From contig CAWGNG010000025.1 of assembly GCA_963823895.1 (NCBI GenBank), forward strand, positions 372,001-436,000: a stretch of DNA of 64,000 nt, read 5' to 3'. Origin of the DNA: G963675935 sp963823895 (lineage in GTDB: Bacteria; Planctomycetota; Planctomycetia; Pirellulales; Thermoguttaceae). Within the stretch, counting starts at the first letter, position 1. Every line of letters begins with the position of its first letter. The notes beneath the pieces are model-generated. The model was not told where the DNA came from, did not search any database, and was given only the letters and a program-made list of their open reading frames with translations. Position numbers and translations under genes: made by a program. Positions 37,187-45,784 of the stretch are shown here, piece after piece.

Positions 37187-39292
37187 ATGAAAGTTCTGCT
37201 TGTCAGGCTTGGTGTATTGGGAACCGTGGTTGCGTTGGGGTGGATCACGATCGCGAACGCCCAGCGCGGCAATGACGGCGGAAATCCGCTTCGCGGCTCG
37301 GCCACCGCGGACGACTCGACCGCGACGAACGACGAGTCGGCCCCCAGCCGACCGCCGGCCAACGATCCGTTCGGACTGCAAGATCGACGTGCGCCGCTGG
37401 CGGCGACTTCCGGCACTGCCGACGCGGGAGGCACCATCCCTAGCGCTGGCGCCGCCGGACTGCCGCCCGCTCGCGACGAAACTGCGAGGGCGCAATCGCG
37501 ATATGGGTCGCGTGCAACTGTTTCAGGCTCGGCGGAAGCGCCGGCGAATGGTCCGGCGCTGAACTCCGCCGATTCCGCTCGGCCGCCCGATGATCGATTC
37601 GCCCGATCCGTGTCTCGCGATGCGGGGACGAACGGCGTCGGCAGCCGATATGCCGCCCCGCCAGCCAGCACCCTGCCGGCCGTCTCACCGCCCGACACGC
37701 AGGAGCCGCCGCGGCTTCGGGCCGATCCGTCGGCGATGCCGGCCAGCCCCATGTTGGGAACGACGCCGAAACGGGAGAACTTCGCAGCGCCGGCCAACAA
37801 TCGCGAGACCCTCGCGGCACCAGTCAACAATCGCAACAGCTTCGTAGCGCCCAGCAACGATCGTGCCAACGAAGTCCCCGCGGAGGGAGAGGGCGTCGGC
37901 CAGCCGGGCGATGCGCAGCTCGAAGGCGTGCAAAGTCCGCAATTGGCGATCCAAAAGTTCGCCCCGCGGGAAGTGCAAATGGGCAAGCCGGCTACGTTCC
38001 GGGTCACGGTGCGCAACACCGGCTCGATTCCCGCCTGCGAGGTCGAAGTATACGACCAGGTGCCACGCGGCGCCCGCCTCGTGGCCACCATGCCGCAGGC
38101 CAAGCGCGGCCTGCGCGGCGAGTTGGTCTGGACGCTGGGAACAATCAAACCCGGCGAGGAGACGAAAGTCGAGATGCAGGTCGTGCCGACAGCCGAAGGG
38201 GAGATCGGCAGTGTCGCCACGGTGCATTTCGGCGCCGACGCCTCGGCCCGCAGCATTGTTACCCGGCCGCAATTGGTCGTTGAGACCAAGGCGCCAAATC
38301 AGGTGATGATCGGCGAGCGGGTGACGATGTCGATTACGGTCTCGAATCCTGGCACGGGCATCGCCACGGGTGTGGTGCTGTCGGAACAGATTCCGCCCGG
38401 ATTGCAGCATCCCGCCGGCGCCGAGTTGGAGTATCAGGTGGGCGATCTGAAGCCCGGCGAGAGCCGCAAACTCGATTTGCCGCTAGTGGCAGCTCGGCCG
38501 GGCGTGGCGACCAATCTGCTCACGGCCCGTGGCGACGGGTCGCTCCGTGCCGAGAACCAGTGCAAGTTGGAAGTGCTGGCCCCGCAGTTGAACGTCGCGG
38601 TGGAAGGGCCGAAACGTCGCTACTTGGAGCGCCAGGCGACGTACCAGGTCTCGGTCAGCAATCCCGGCACGGCGTCGGCCAAGGGGGTCGATCTGGTGGC
38701 ACAACTGCCGCCGGGCTTGAAGTTCATGAAGGCCAACAACGCCGGCTACTACGAGGAAGCAACGCGGACCGTGCATTGGCGGCTGGAAGAACTGCCCGCC
38801 AACGAGACGGGCAGCGTCGAGTTGGTGACGATGCCGATCGAAGCGGGCCAACAGGCGCTGAAGCTGCGCGGCACCGCCGAGAAGGGTCTGCTCGCCGAAA
38901 AGGAGCAGCCCGTGGTGGTCGAGGGCATCGCCGCGATCCTCTTCCAGGTGTCCGACACGGCCGATCCCGTCGAAGTCGGCGGTGAAACGACGTTCGAAGT
39001 TCACGTGGTCAATCAGGGATCGAAAGCGTCGGCCAACGTGCGGTTGGCGATCGACCTGCCGCCGGAGCTCAAGCCGGTGGCGGCCGAGGGGCCGACGCGG
39101 CACCTGCTCGAAGGCACTCGCATCACCTTCGACGGCCTGTCGCAACTGCCGCCGAAAGCCGACACCACCTACCGCGTTCGCGTGAAAGCCCTAAGGTCGG
39201 GCGATCTCCGCACCCGCTTCCAACTCATGACAGACGACATGCGAACGCCGGTAACGAAGGAAGAGAGCACGCGGGTGTACGCGGACGAGTAG
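37187..39292 (+). CDS. DUF11-repeat secreted protein
   Basis: This 701-residue exported protein has a signal peptide (MKVLLVRLGVLGTVVALGWITIANA). Residues 30-240 are a low-complexity Pro/Ala/Asn-rich stretch with a repeated FAAPANNRE-like unit. About four DUF11/conserved-repeat beta-sandwich domains follow from 245 to the end, each with FRVTVRNTGSIPACEVEVYDQVP-type strands. Such domains are common in planctomycete cell-surface proteins. A minor-fold Cys is absent. It is monocistronic and preceded by a hairpin. Confidence 0.87.
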   Translation: MKVLLVRLGVLGTVVALGWITIANAQRGNDGGNPLRGSATADDSTATNDESAPSRPPANDPFGLQDRRAPLAATSGTADAGGTIPSAGAAGLPPARDETARAQSRYGSRATVSGSAEAPANGPALNSADSARPPDDRFARSVSRDAGTNGVGSRYAAPPASTLPAVSPPDTQEPPRLRADPSAMPASPMLGTTPKRENFAAPANNRETLAAPVNNRNSFVAPSNDRANEVPAEGEGVGQPGDAQLEGVQSPQLAIQKFAPREVQMGKPATFRVTVRNTGSIPACEVEVYDQVPRGARLVATMPQAKRGLRGELVWTLGTIKPGEETKVEMQVVPTAEGEIGSVATVHFGADASARSIVTRPQLVVETKAPNQVMIGERVTMSITVSNPGTGIATGVVLSEQIPPGLQHPAGAELEYQVGDLKPGESRKLDLPLVAARPGVATNLLTARGDGSLRAENQCKLEVLAPQLNVAVEGPKRRYLERQATYQVSVSNPGTASAKGVDLVAQLPPGLKFMKANNAGYYEEATRTVHWRLEELPANETGSVELVTMPIEAGQQALKLRGTAEKGLLAEKEQPVVVEGIAAILFQVSDTADPVEVGGETTFEVHVVNQGSKASANVRLAIDLPPELKPVAAEGPTRHLLEGTRITFDGLSQLPPKADTTYRVRVKALRSGDLRTRFQLMTDDMRTPVTKEESTRVYADE

Positions 39293-39340
39293 CGGCAACG
39301 GCCATAATGGGGCAGACCATTCCGGTCCGCCCTGCCGTTT

Positions 39341-39397
39341 CGTTGGGGCGACAGTTGGACTGTCGCCCCGGGTGGCAGTGCAACTGCCACCCCAACC
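39341..39397. repeat. tandem GGCAGT-type palindromes
   Basis: GGGGCGACAGT...ACTGTCGCCCC is followed directly by GGTGGCAGTGCAACTGCCACC. The pair forms two hairpins. A simpler GGGGCAGACC-type hairpin precedes it at 39309. Confidence 0.75.
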
Positions 39398-39445
39398 ACG
39401 GTTCGCCCTATCAGACACACTGGAGCCGCATCTCGCCACCCGCGC

Positions 39446-39706
39446 TCACGCGATCTTGCGCACCTTGAGCAATTCTCCCAGCTCACGCGACATGGGGATG
39501 CCCGCCGCTGCCGGTTCGCCCCGCAATACCGCGGCTATCTGCTCAAGCTGCTCCTCGGGGGTGAGGTCGAGGTCGAGGAAGAGGAGTTTTCGGCCCTTCA
39601 GTATGCAGCCGCCCCCGCCGCATCCGGCGAAGAAGTCCTGCCGAATGGCATAGCCCAATCGCTTCGCCAGATCGAGCGCCTGGTCGAGCAATTCGATCGT
39701 GTGCAT
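39446..39706 (-). CDS. conserved small protein
   Basis: This 86-residue protein contains GYAIRQDFFAGCGGGGCILKG (about 18-38), then LLFLDLDLTPEEQLEQIAAVLRG. The glycine/cysteine-rich turn followed by an acidic strand recalls planctomycete hypotheticals of the same length. No known domain is assigned. Its stop is on the far side of the two-hairpin repeat at 39341. Confidence 0.65.
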   Translation of the reverse strand: MHTIELLDQALDLAKRLGYAIRQDFFAGCGGGGCILKGRKLLFLDLDLTPEEQLEQIAAVLRGEPAAAGIPMSRELGELLKVRKIA

Positions 39707-39756
39707 CCCAGCTTCTCCAATCCGCCGGTCTCCATCGGCGTCTTGTCGTTACAGCA

Positions 39757-39846
39757 GGCGACTCCTGCGGCTGTAGGAGGCGACTCCTGTCGCCGATTGC
39801 ACTGCGAACCGAGGAAGAACATCGGCGACGGGAGTCGCCTCCTACA
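39757..39846. repeat. GGCGACTCCTG repeat cluster
   Basis: GTAGGAGGCGACTCCTGTCG is inverted as CGACGGGAGTCGCCTCCTAC 37 bases later. A third partial copy, GGCGACTCCTGCGGC, lies to the left. Confidence 0.75.
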
Positions 39847-40074
39847 ACTGGGCCTCGATTTCCCGCTCGCGGCCGGATTATAGCGGCTTCTTCTACAGTT
39901 GACGAGGCGAGTTCGACGATACGGGCAAGCGGGTAAGTACTTGATTCGTCAAGAGTTAAAGCACGCCGTTTTGGAAAGAGAGCAAGAACGGAGGTCCTGG
40001 GACGGTGCGGTTGATGCGGTGTTCTGCATCGAATCGTGCGACCTTGGAACCTTAGTAAGAGCGGAGAGTGAGTC

Positions 40075-40920
40075 GTGACGACGGTTGGCAGCAACGAAAA
40101 CGTGAATCTTCAGCAGCAAGTCGAAGTGCTCAAGCAGCAGCTTGGCCAGGCCCAACGGCTGACCGCCCTGGGCGAACTGGTCAGCACGACGACGCACGAG
40201 TTCAACAACGTGCTGATGACGATCCTCAATTACGCGAAGATGGGCGTCCGCCACAAAGACGCGGCGACGCGCGACAAGTGCTTCGAGAAGATCCTGGCCT
40301 CGGCCAACCGTGCCGCGACGATCACCAACACCGTGCTGGGCATGGCCCGAAACCGCGCCGCCGGCCAGGAGCCGACCGACCTGGTGAAGCTGGTCGACGA
40401 CACGCTGCTGCTGCTGGAACGCGAGATGAACAAGTATCGCGTGACGGTCGAGAGGAGCTACCAGGCGATTCCGCCGGCGTTGGTCAACGGCAACCAGATT
40501 CAGCAGGTCTTGCTGAACCTATTGATTAACGCCCGGCAAGCGATGCCCAACGGCGGCCGGCTCTGGATCAAGCTCTTGAATGACCCCGAGAACAACATGG
40601 TCGATCTGGTGGTGCGCGACAGCGGCTGCGGCATTCCGGCCGACAAGCTGCCGCGGATTTTCGAGTCGTTCTATACCACGAAGAACGGTCCCGACGCCAG
40701 CGGCAAGGGCGGCACCGGCCTGGGGCTCTCGATGTGCCGCGACATCATCGAATCGCACCACGGGCGGATTCGCGTCGATAGCACGGTCGGCAGGGGGACG
40801 GCCTTCACGTTGAAACTGCCGGTCGCCGCCAAGCCCGCCCCGCCGCAACGCCCCGCGCCGATGCCGGCGATCACGATGCCCGTGAATGCGGTTGGGCCAT
40901 CAACCGTGGGCAGGGCGTAA
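40075..40920 (+). CDS. cytoplasmic sensor histidine kinase
   Basis: This 281-residue protein has no membrane segment. A short coiled coil (about 8-30) leads to the H-box TTTHEFNNVLMTILNYAKMG, with the phospho-acceptor His near 41. The N-box LLINARQAMPNGG, the G1 box DSGCGIP, FYTTK and the G2 box GTGLGLSMC follow, all needed for ATP binding. The HEFNN variant and size place it in the HisKA/NtrB-like group. There is no adjacent response regulator. The GTG at 40075 has GGAGAG upstream. A Pro-rich tail of about 30 residues ends the protein. Confidence 0.88.
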   Translation: MTTVGSNENVNLQQQVEVLKQQLGQAQRLTALGELVSTTTHEFNNVLMTILNYAKMGVRHKDAATRDKCFEKILASANRAATITNTVLGMARNRAAGQEPTDLVKLVDDTLLLLEREMNKYRVTVERSYQAIPPALVNGNQIQQVLLNLLINARQAMPNGGRLWIKLLNDPENNMVDLVVRDSGCGIPADKLPRIFESFYTTKNGPDASGKGGTGLGLSMCRDIIESHHGRIRVDSTVGRGTAFTLKLPVAAKPAPPQRPAPMPAITMPVNAVGPSTVGRA

Positions 40921-40976
40921 CGCCAACCTATCGCGATCTTCCTAAGTTCAACTTTTGGACGTGGGGTGTCACGGCC

Positions 40977-41513
40977 TCATCGTGCGTCTTGGGCGTCCAC
41001 TTCGCCTCGGATGATCAGCGCCGCCCTTCCAAGACGCGACCGTTCGACCCATGTGTGAACGGCAGCAGCAAGGACGGTCGTCGGAACCCACCAATACGGA
41101 GCCCATGATGGATGAGCAAACAGGTCCAAGCGATGGCCGATTGCGGTTGTGAGCAGCATTCCAACAAACAGGGCTTCTATTGCCGCGATCATAAAGACTC
41201 TGCAAACGAATGCATAATACGTGAAGAAGATGCCAAGAGCGACGAGCCACCGCATGATTACGGTTCGATCCAGACGCCATCCGAAGAAATGCTCTCCAAG
41301 ATAGCTCTCCTTGAGGTGCGCAATATTGATGAATGCCAGCGCGAAATAGAAGCTTACAATCGCCACGACAACCATCAGCGCACAGGCACCAACGGCAGAC
41401 CACCAGCCGCACTGAAAGATCTCGCCTAGATCGCCGAACGGGATCACGAGAAGAAACAGAATAAGGACGGGCAGGATGTGCCGATTGGAAAACTTCAAAT
41501 TTAACTGCACCAT
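40977..41513 (-). CDS. four-helix membrane protein, third gene of the NTPase operon
   Basis: This 178-residue protein has four hydrophobic helices (about 12-28, 38-64, 92-124 and 138-155), a Trp-rich WWSAVGAC turn and a charged C-terminus. No known domain is recognised. The start is 30 bases after the KAP-like NTPase stop on the same strand, so it is probably co-transcribed and could be part of its complex. Confidence 0.6.
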   Translation of the reverse strand: MVQLNLKFSNRHILPVLILFLLVIPFGDLGEIFQCGWWSAVGACALMVVVAIVSFYFALAFINIAHLKESYLGEHFFGWRLDRTVIMRWLVALGIFFTYYAFVCRVFMIAAIEALFVGMLLTTAIGHRLDLFAHPSWAPYWWVPTTVLAAAVHTWVERSRLGRAALIIRGEVDAQDAR

Positions 41514-41543
41514 CGCTGAATCTCTCCGTTGTCGCTGCGCCGG

Positions 41544-43031
41544 TTACCCTGCCCCCACACCGCGGTCGAAGGCGTCCTGATCGCGCTGGTAAAGCGCCAA
41601 GACCGACTCGAACGTTGCGCTGGAAACCTTCCACACCGGCTGCTCGTCGGTGTAGGCGTTGCAGTGAGCGGTGAAAAGCCGGTACATGAACTTGAACAGA
41701 TGCCGCGGCACCCGCAGCAGGGCGAAGGAGTCGATCAACCGATGCGCGTCGACGCCGTCGAACAGATCGGTCAACTTCGGCGCGCGTCCCTCCGCGGCGC
41801 AGGCGGCGATGCGGGCGTTGGCCATGTCGTAGAGTGATTGGCCCGTCCAGCCGAGCGAGCGGATGAGATTCTGCTTATCCAATCGGGCCCGCTGATGGAA
41901 ATCGCGGCTCTCGCGGTCCAACAGCCGCTCCAGTTCGATCGGCAGCAGCATTTTGAGCCCAAGACCGGGATGCTTCAAGAACTTGTTGTCCAGCATCGGC
42001 CAAACCAGCGCCCGCATCAACTCGGTCGAGCCGTTGATCAGATACGGCTCATCGACGCGATCGACCAGCACCAAAATTCCGTCGAAGTGCATCGAGCGGA
42101 GCACGCCCTGGAGCTTCGAGAGCAACTCGTAGCGGTCGTCGGTGCGCGCGAACGCGGGCAAGGGCTGGCCAACGATCTTCGCGCCGGGAAAGTTCAACAG
42201 CGTGCGGCAGAGCAGCTTCGTGCTGCGGTTTAGCACGCGGGTGTTCCGCGCGATCTGCCACGCCTTCCAGCACCAGTGCAGCAGCCGCCAGCAGCGCGGG
42301 GCCCAGCCGGCCGCCACCGCCAAGTAGGGCCACGGATGGCCGAATGCGGAAATTCCCCAGAACCATGCGGAAAGGGCGATCGCCGCCACGGTCACCAGAA
42401 TGCCGACGCCAAGATCCCACTTCGATCGCCACGTCGAAAATCGCAGCTTCTTTCGCAGCCGGCTCCAGCGATGGAACGAGTTCTCGGCGGTCGATTGGTC
42501 GTAGCAGGCCGCCAGCAGCATTACGTCGCGCACCTGCGCGGGGTCGAGCGATTCGACCGCCAGCGCGTCATCGCGGGCCGCCGCGTGTCGGGCCTGCTTG
42601 TTTTCGAGGATGCGATCGACCAACTGCGTGACGGCCAGCGACAGGATCGCGTCGATGTGGTCCCACAGCCGCCACTGTTCGAGCAGCCGGTCGGGCCGGC
42701 GGCGACGGCCGGAAAAATGGTCGCGGAAACGATCCAGGAAGGCGTTGAAATCGTCATACTCGACGACGAACACCTGGTGTTCGGGCTGCTCGGCGTTGTG
42801 ATCGGCCAGGTGCCGGGCCAATTGCAGCCGGATGGCCGTCTTGCCCGAGCCCTTTTCGCCGAACACGACCGCCGTGGCCGGCTCGGACGGATCGCCGTAA
42901 ATCTTGTCCCATGTGGGATGGTAGGTATTGCGGATGCAGGCGCCCTTGAAAACCAGGTCGGTCTGGGCGTCTTCGTCGGCAAAGGGGTTGCTCGCGATGC
43001 CGTGATGGTCGAGAAATGGTTGGATTCTCAT
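41544..43031 (-). CDS. KAP-like P-loop NTPase with membrane segments
   Basis: This 495-residue protein begins with an NPFADEDAQTD segment. Walker A VVFGEKGSGKTAIRLQ (about 54-69) follows, then two hydrophobic helices (about 200-245) inserted between the P-loop and Walker B, and ILVLVDRVDEPYLI as the Walker B-like strand (about 335). A P-loop NTPase with a membrane insert is the KAP layout. Its ATG overlaps the stop of the GYF-domain gene (ATGA), and a small membrane protein follows. KAP NTPases can scaffold membrane complexes and appear in anti-phage systems, but function here is unknown. Confidence 0.75.
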   Translation of the reverse strand: MRIQPFLDHHGIASNPFADEDAQTDLVFKGACIRNTYHPTWDKIYGDPSEPATAVVFGEKGSGKTAIRLQLARHLADHNAEQPEHQVFVVEYDDFNAFLDRFRDHFSGRRRRPDRLLEQWRLWDHIDAILSLAVTQLVDRILENKQARHAAARDDALAVESLDPAQVRDVMLLAACYDQSTAENSFHRWSRLRKKLRFSTWRSKWDLGVGILVTVAAIALSAWFWGISAFGHPWPYLAVAAGWAPRCWRLLHWCWKAWQIARNTRVLNRSTKLLCRTLLNFPGAKIVGQPLPAFARTDDRYELLSKLQGVLRSMHFDGILVLVDRVDEPYLINGSTELMRALVWPMLDNKFLKHPGLGLKMLLPIELERLLDRESRDFHQRARLDKQNLIRSLGWTGQSLYDMANARIAACAAEGRAPKLTDLFDGVDAHRLIDSFALLRVPRHLFKFMYRLFTAHCNAYTDEQPVWKVSSATFESVLALYQRDQDAFDRGVGAG

Positions 43032-43708
43032 TGTTTGAAGATCGCATAAAAGATGAAGAACAGAACAATCACGGCCAGCGTCAGCGAGCCGACGAAGACG
43101 ATCTGCACGGTATTCGCCCGCTTGCGACGATAATTGGGAGCGCCGCTGGAGCGAACGGACGTAACCACGAGTTTGGGCACCCCGGGCTCCTGGACGGAAT
43201 CGGCAGCGGGCGGCGAGAGTTGCGGAAAGACTTTGCCGGCCATCTGCCAATTTCGCCAGCCCTCGTGCCAGACGAGGGAATCGACGCTGATACGTCCTTC
43301 GGCGATCCAGGCCCGCATCACGTCGGCCGCGGCGGGGCCAAACTGCCCACCGGACGGCGGATGGACGTACCAAACGGCGTCTCCTGCTTCGGCCAGCGGA
43401 TCGCGGGAGTTCACCCGCTTCGCCGCGACTGTCCCAGTCTTCGCGTCGGCAAAAACCGGAGTGTCCCCCAGGACGTCGCAACTAACCGGCGCGGTCTCGG
43501 CAGGCTGCGGAGCCATCGTTTCGGAAGCCAGCGCGGCCATCGTATCACCCCCCCGTTGGAGAGAACGCTCCTGCTTCGAGCTTCGCCGGGTGCTTTCCAA
43601 CGGGATGGGCATTTTCACCCCGCAACACGGGCAAATTCCGGTACGTCCGGCCTGGAAGTCCTTGACGTTCAATTTGTGCCCGTTGGGGCAGAAGAAGCGG
43701 ATACCCAT
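43028..43708 (-). CDS. zinc-ribbon/GYF_2-type membrane protein with in-frame palindromic element
   Basis: This 226-residue protein starts with a zinc ribbon: FFCPNGHKLNV, then CPCCGVKMP. From about 108 it has a GYF_2-type domain (VWYVHPPSGGQFGPAAADVMRAWIAEG). It ends with a single membrane helix (about 203-224). Residues 80-95 (GDTPVFADAKTGTV) translate a GGGACTGTCCC-type element and interrupt the linker. Its stop overlaps the start of the KAP-like NTPase. GYF_2 domains are frequent in planctomycete membrane proteins and may recruit partners. Confidence 0.78.
   Translation of the reverse strand: MGIRFFCPNGHKLNVKDFQAGRTGICPCCGVKMPIPLESTRRSSKQERSLQRGGDTMAALASETMAPQPAETAPVSCDVLGDTPVFADAKTGTVAAKRVNSRDPLAEAGDAVWYVHPPSGGQFGPAAADVMRAWIAEGRISVDSLVWHEGWRNWQMAGKVFPQLSPPAADSVQEPGVPKLVVTSVRSSGAPNYRRKRANTVQIVFVGSLTLAVIVLFFIFYAIFKQ
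43426..43470. repeat. GGGACTGTCCC element, diverged, in frame in the GYF gene
   Basis: Boxes GCGACTGTCCC and GGAGTGTCCCC flank TCTTCGCG and CGGCAAAAA. On the minus strand it encodes GDTPVFADAKTGTV, in the same frame as in rarA and the LarA-like gene. Confidence 0.75.
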
Positions 43709-43847
43709 ACTTCACCCGCAATCGGCATGGCCCACTCGATTATACCCCGCACCGCCAACCTTCACCACGGGAGGAAACATTCGACCGGTTGAATCGCCAT
43801 GGGGCACGGACTATCATGAAGTGTTTGTCAGTCCTTGGGAGCCAATA

Positions 43848-44300
43848 ATGCGAATTGCGGTGGGCAGCGATCATCGGGGGGTGGAATTGCGGGCGAAGTT
43901 GATCGATTATCTTCGGCAGCTCGGGCAAGAGATCGTCGACGTCGGCACGCACGACAAGCAGGAGGTCGATTATCCCGACATCGCCGCCCTGGTCGCCCGC
44001 AAAGTGGCCAGGCGGGAAGTGGATCGCGGCATTTTGGTATGCGGAACGGGGCTGGGCATGTGCATCGTGGCCAACAAGTTCCCCGGCGTGCGGGCCGCCC
44101 CCTGCCACGACCACATCACCGCCGAAATGAGCCGCCGGCACAACGATCTCAATGTACTGTGCCTCTCCGGCGATCTGATCGGCGAGAAATTGGCCGACCA
44201 TCTGGTCGAAATCTGGCTGAAGACGCCGTTCGAGGGCGGTCGCCACATCCGCCGCAACGTGAAGATCGAAGCCCTCGAAAGTCTCGACGGCAGGGGGTAG
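43848..44300 (+). CDS. rpiB: ribose 5-phosphate isomerase B
   Basis: This 150-residue protein begins MRIAVGSDHRGVELRAKL and contains DYPDIAALVA and GILVCGTGLGMCIVANKFPGVRAA, with the catalytic Cys of RpiB near 70. RHNDLNVLCLSGDLIG follows. It interconverts ribose 5-phosphate and ribulose 5-phosphate in the pentose phosphate pathway. GGGAG lies just upstream of the ATG. A longer upstream reading from 43134 is antisense to the GYF gene and is rejected. Confidence 0.94.
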   Translation: MRIAVGSDHRGVELRAKLIDYLRQLGQEIVDVGTHDKQEVDYPDIAALVARKVARREVDRGILVCGTGLGMCIVANKFPGVRAAPCHDHITAEMSRRHNDLNVLCLSGDLIGEKLADHLVEIWLKTPFEGGRHIRRNVKIEALESLDGRG

Positions 44301-44510
44301 TTGCTTCACGATTTGTGGAATGCGACGAGGGAGGTTGTCGGAAAGACGCTTCCTCGTCTTTCCGAGATTTCCTCCAAAAACCTCCTCCGTTCCCTTGGCT
44401 GTCCTGCCCCACACGCCGGTGGCGGCATTGGAGCCACCGCAACGCGCCAGTTCGGCACGCGCTGCTACGGCGCGTGCCTCGTGGAATTCCGACCCGCTGT
44501 TTGCAAAGTC

Positions 44511-44524
44511 TTGTCCTGGATCAA
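44511..44524. promoter_or_regulatory. FNR/Dnr-like box upstream of the YgbA gene
   Basis: TTGTCCTGGATCAA has a perfect right half-site ATCAA and a partial left half TTGTC at the correct spacing (TTGATNNNNATCAA). It is centred about 75 bases before the start codon. YgbA-type genes are often induced by NO or anaerobiosis, which would fit. Confidence 0.4.
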
Positions 44525-44591
44525 GGCGGCGCAGTTTGAAACAGCATAGAATTGTACTGGATGGTTTAGACGGTCTCTCGCGAGAAAGCTC

Positions 44592-44948
44592 ATGGTTCAG
44601 GCCCGTCCCCAGCCGCCGGCGCGAATTGTTCGAGAAAAGCGAACCGTCGCCGCTATGGTCGAAATCTACTGTCGCGGCCATCACGGCACGACGGAGACGA
44701 TGTGCGGCGAATGCTCCGTGCTGCTGGACTACGCCCTCTGCCGACTAGACCGTTGTCCGCACGGTGCGGCCAAGACGCCCTGCGCCATGTGTCCAACGCA
44801 CTGCTTTCAGACGCTCATGCGCGCTCGGATCAAGGCAGCGATGCGTTATTCCGGTCCGCGAATGCTCTTCCGACACCCCATCTTGGCTTTGTTGCACCAA
44901 TGGGACAGTCTCAGCAAGAAACAAAAGGAGTCGAACTATGGGCCGTAG
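44592..44948 (+). CDS. YgbA_NO family (nitrous-oxide/NO-responsive) protein
   Basis: This 118-residue protein has REKRTVAAMVEIYCRGHH, CGECSVLLDYALCRLDRCPHG and CAMCPTHCF, then MRYSGPRMLFRHPILALLH, the conserved core of the YgbA_NO family. Many cysteines suggest metal or cluster binding. E. coli YgbA is linked to nitrosative-stress recovery. Its stop lies ten bases into the next gene, so the ferredoxin-domain protein is coupled to it. Confidence 0.86.
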   Translation: MVQARPQPPARIVREKRTVAAMVEIYCRGHHGTTETMCGECSVLLDYALCRLDRCPHGAAKTPCAMCPTHCFQTLMRARIKAAMRYSGPRMLFRHPILALLHQWDSLSKKQKESNYGP

Positions 44949-45741
44949 GCAAATTGTGGAGATCGACGAAGCGAAGTGCGACGGTTGCGGCCGGTGTGTG
45001 CCGGCATGTGCCGAGGGGGCAATCCGAATTGTCGACGGCAAGGCGAAGTTGGTTGCCGACGTTTATTGCGACGGCCTCGGCGCCTGCCTGGGGGAATGCC
45101 CGCAGGGGGCAATCACCATCGTCGAGCGAGAGGCCCAACCGTTCGCTGAAACGCTAGTCGGCGCATCTCACCACGCGGAACAAATGGGCAACCGTGTGCC
45201 AGTGCATCGTAGAAGCAGTGCCGAATGCGGCCCGCTGCCGGGTACTTCGGGCTGTCCCGGCACGGCGATGCGAGATATGCGGCTCAACGTTCTTCCGGCC
45301 GCGAAACGTCCCTTACTGCCGCCGGCCGACCAATCCGATTCGCCCGCACTTGCCCATTGGCCGATCCAACTGCGGCTGGTTCCGACCGACGCACCGTTCC
45401 TGTACCAGGCCGATCTGTTTCTGGTGGCTGATTGCGTGCCGTTTGCATGTGCCGGATTCCACGGACAGGTCTTGCGCGGGCGGCCGATCGTGATCGGCTG
45501 TCCGAAGCTAGACGACGCCCAAGGCTACGTCGCTAAACTGGCGGAAATGTTGGTTCAATCCGACATTCGCAGCCTGACTGTCGTCCACATGGAAGTGCCC
45601 TGCTGCACGAATTTGGTGCGAATCACCGGTGAGGCGATGCGGCTGGCTGGCTCGGAAATTCCCTTGGACGAGATCGTGATCTCGACTAGCGGCGGAATTC
45701 GGCCGAGTGTCTCCCCAACGCCGACGGCGACGAGCTCGTAA
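44938..45741 (+). CDS. ferredoxin-domain iron-sulfur protein coupled to YgbA
   Basis: This 267-residue protein begins with a bacterial-type 2[4Fe-4S]-like domain: CDGCGRCVPACAEGAI (about 14-29), then CDGLGACLGECPQGAI, where the second cysteine is replaced by Leu (the usual CDGLGAC variant). The rest contains PFACAGFHG, GCPKLDDAQGYVAKLAEM and MEVPCCTNLVRI, further conserved cysteines that may hold another cofactor. AAGGAG precedes the ATG at 44938, inside the end of the YgbA gene. The pair probably serves anaerobic or nitrosative-stress electron transfer. Confidence 0.84.
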   Translation: MGRRQIVEIDEAKCDGCGRCVPACAEGAIRIVDGKAKLVADVYCDGLGACLGECPQGAITIVEREAQPFAETLVGASHHAEQMGNRVPVHRRSSAECGPLPGTSGCPGTAMRDMRLNVLPAAKRPLLPPADQSDSPALAHWPIQLRLVPTDAPFLYQADLFLVADCVPFACAGFHGQVLRGRPIVIGCPKLDDAQGYVAKLAEMLVQSDIRSLTVVHMEVPCCTNLVRITGEAMRLAGSEIPLDEIVISTSGGIRPSVSPTPTATSS

Positions 45742-45784
45742 TGCCCTCTTTAGCCGGAAAACCGCCGAAAGCCGGGACTGCGAG

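Noticed and set aside
43134..43847. Upstream in-frame extension of rpiB.
   Set aside because: It is antisense to the GYF-domain gene; RpiB homologs begin at MRIAVGSDHRG.
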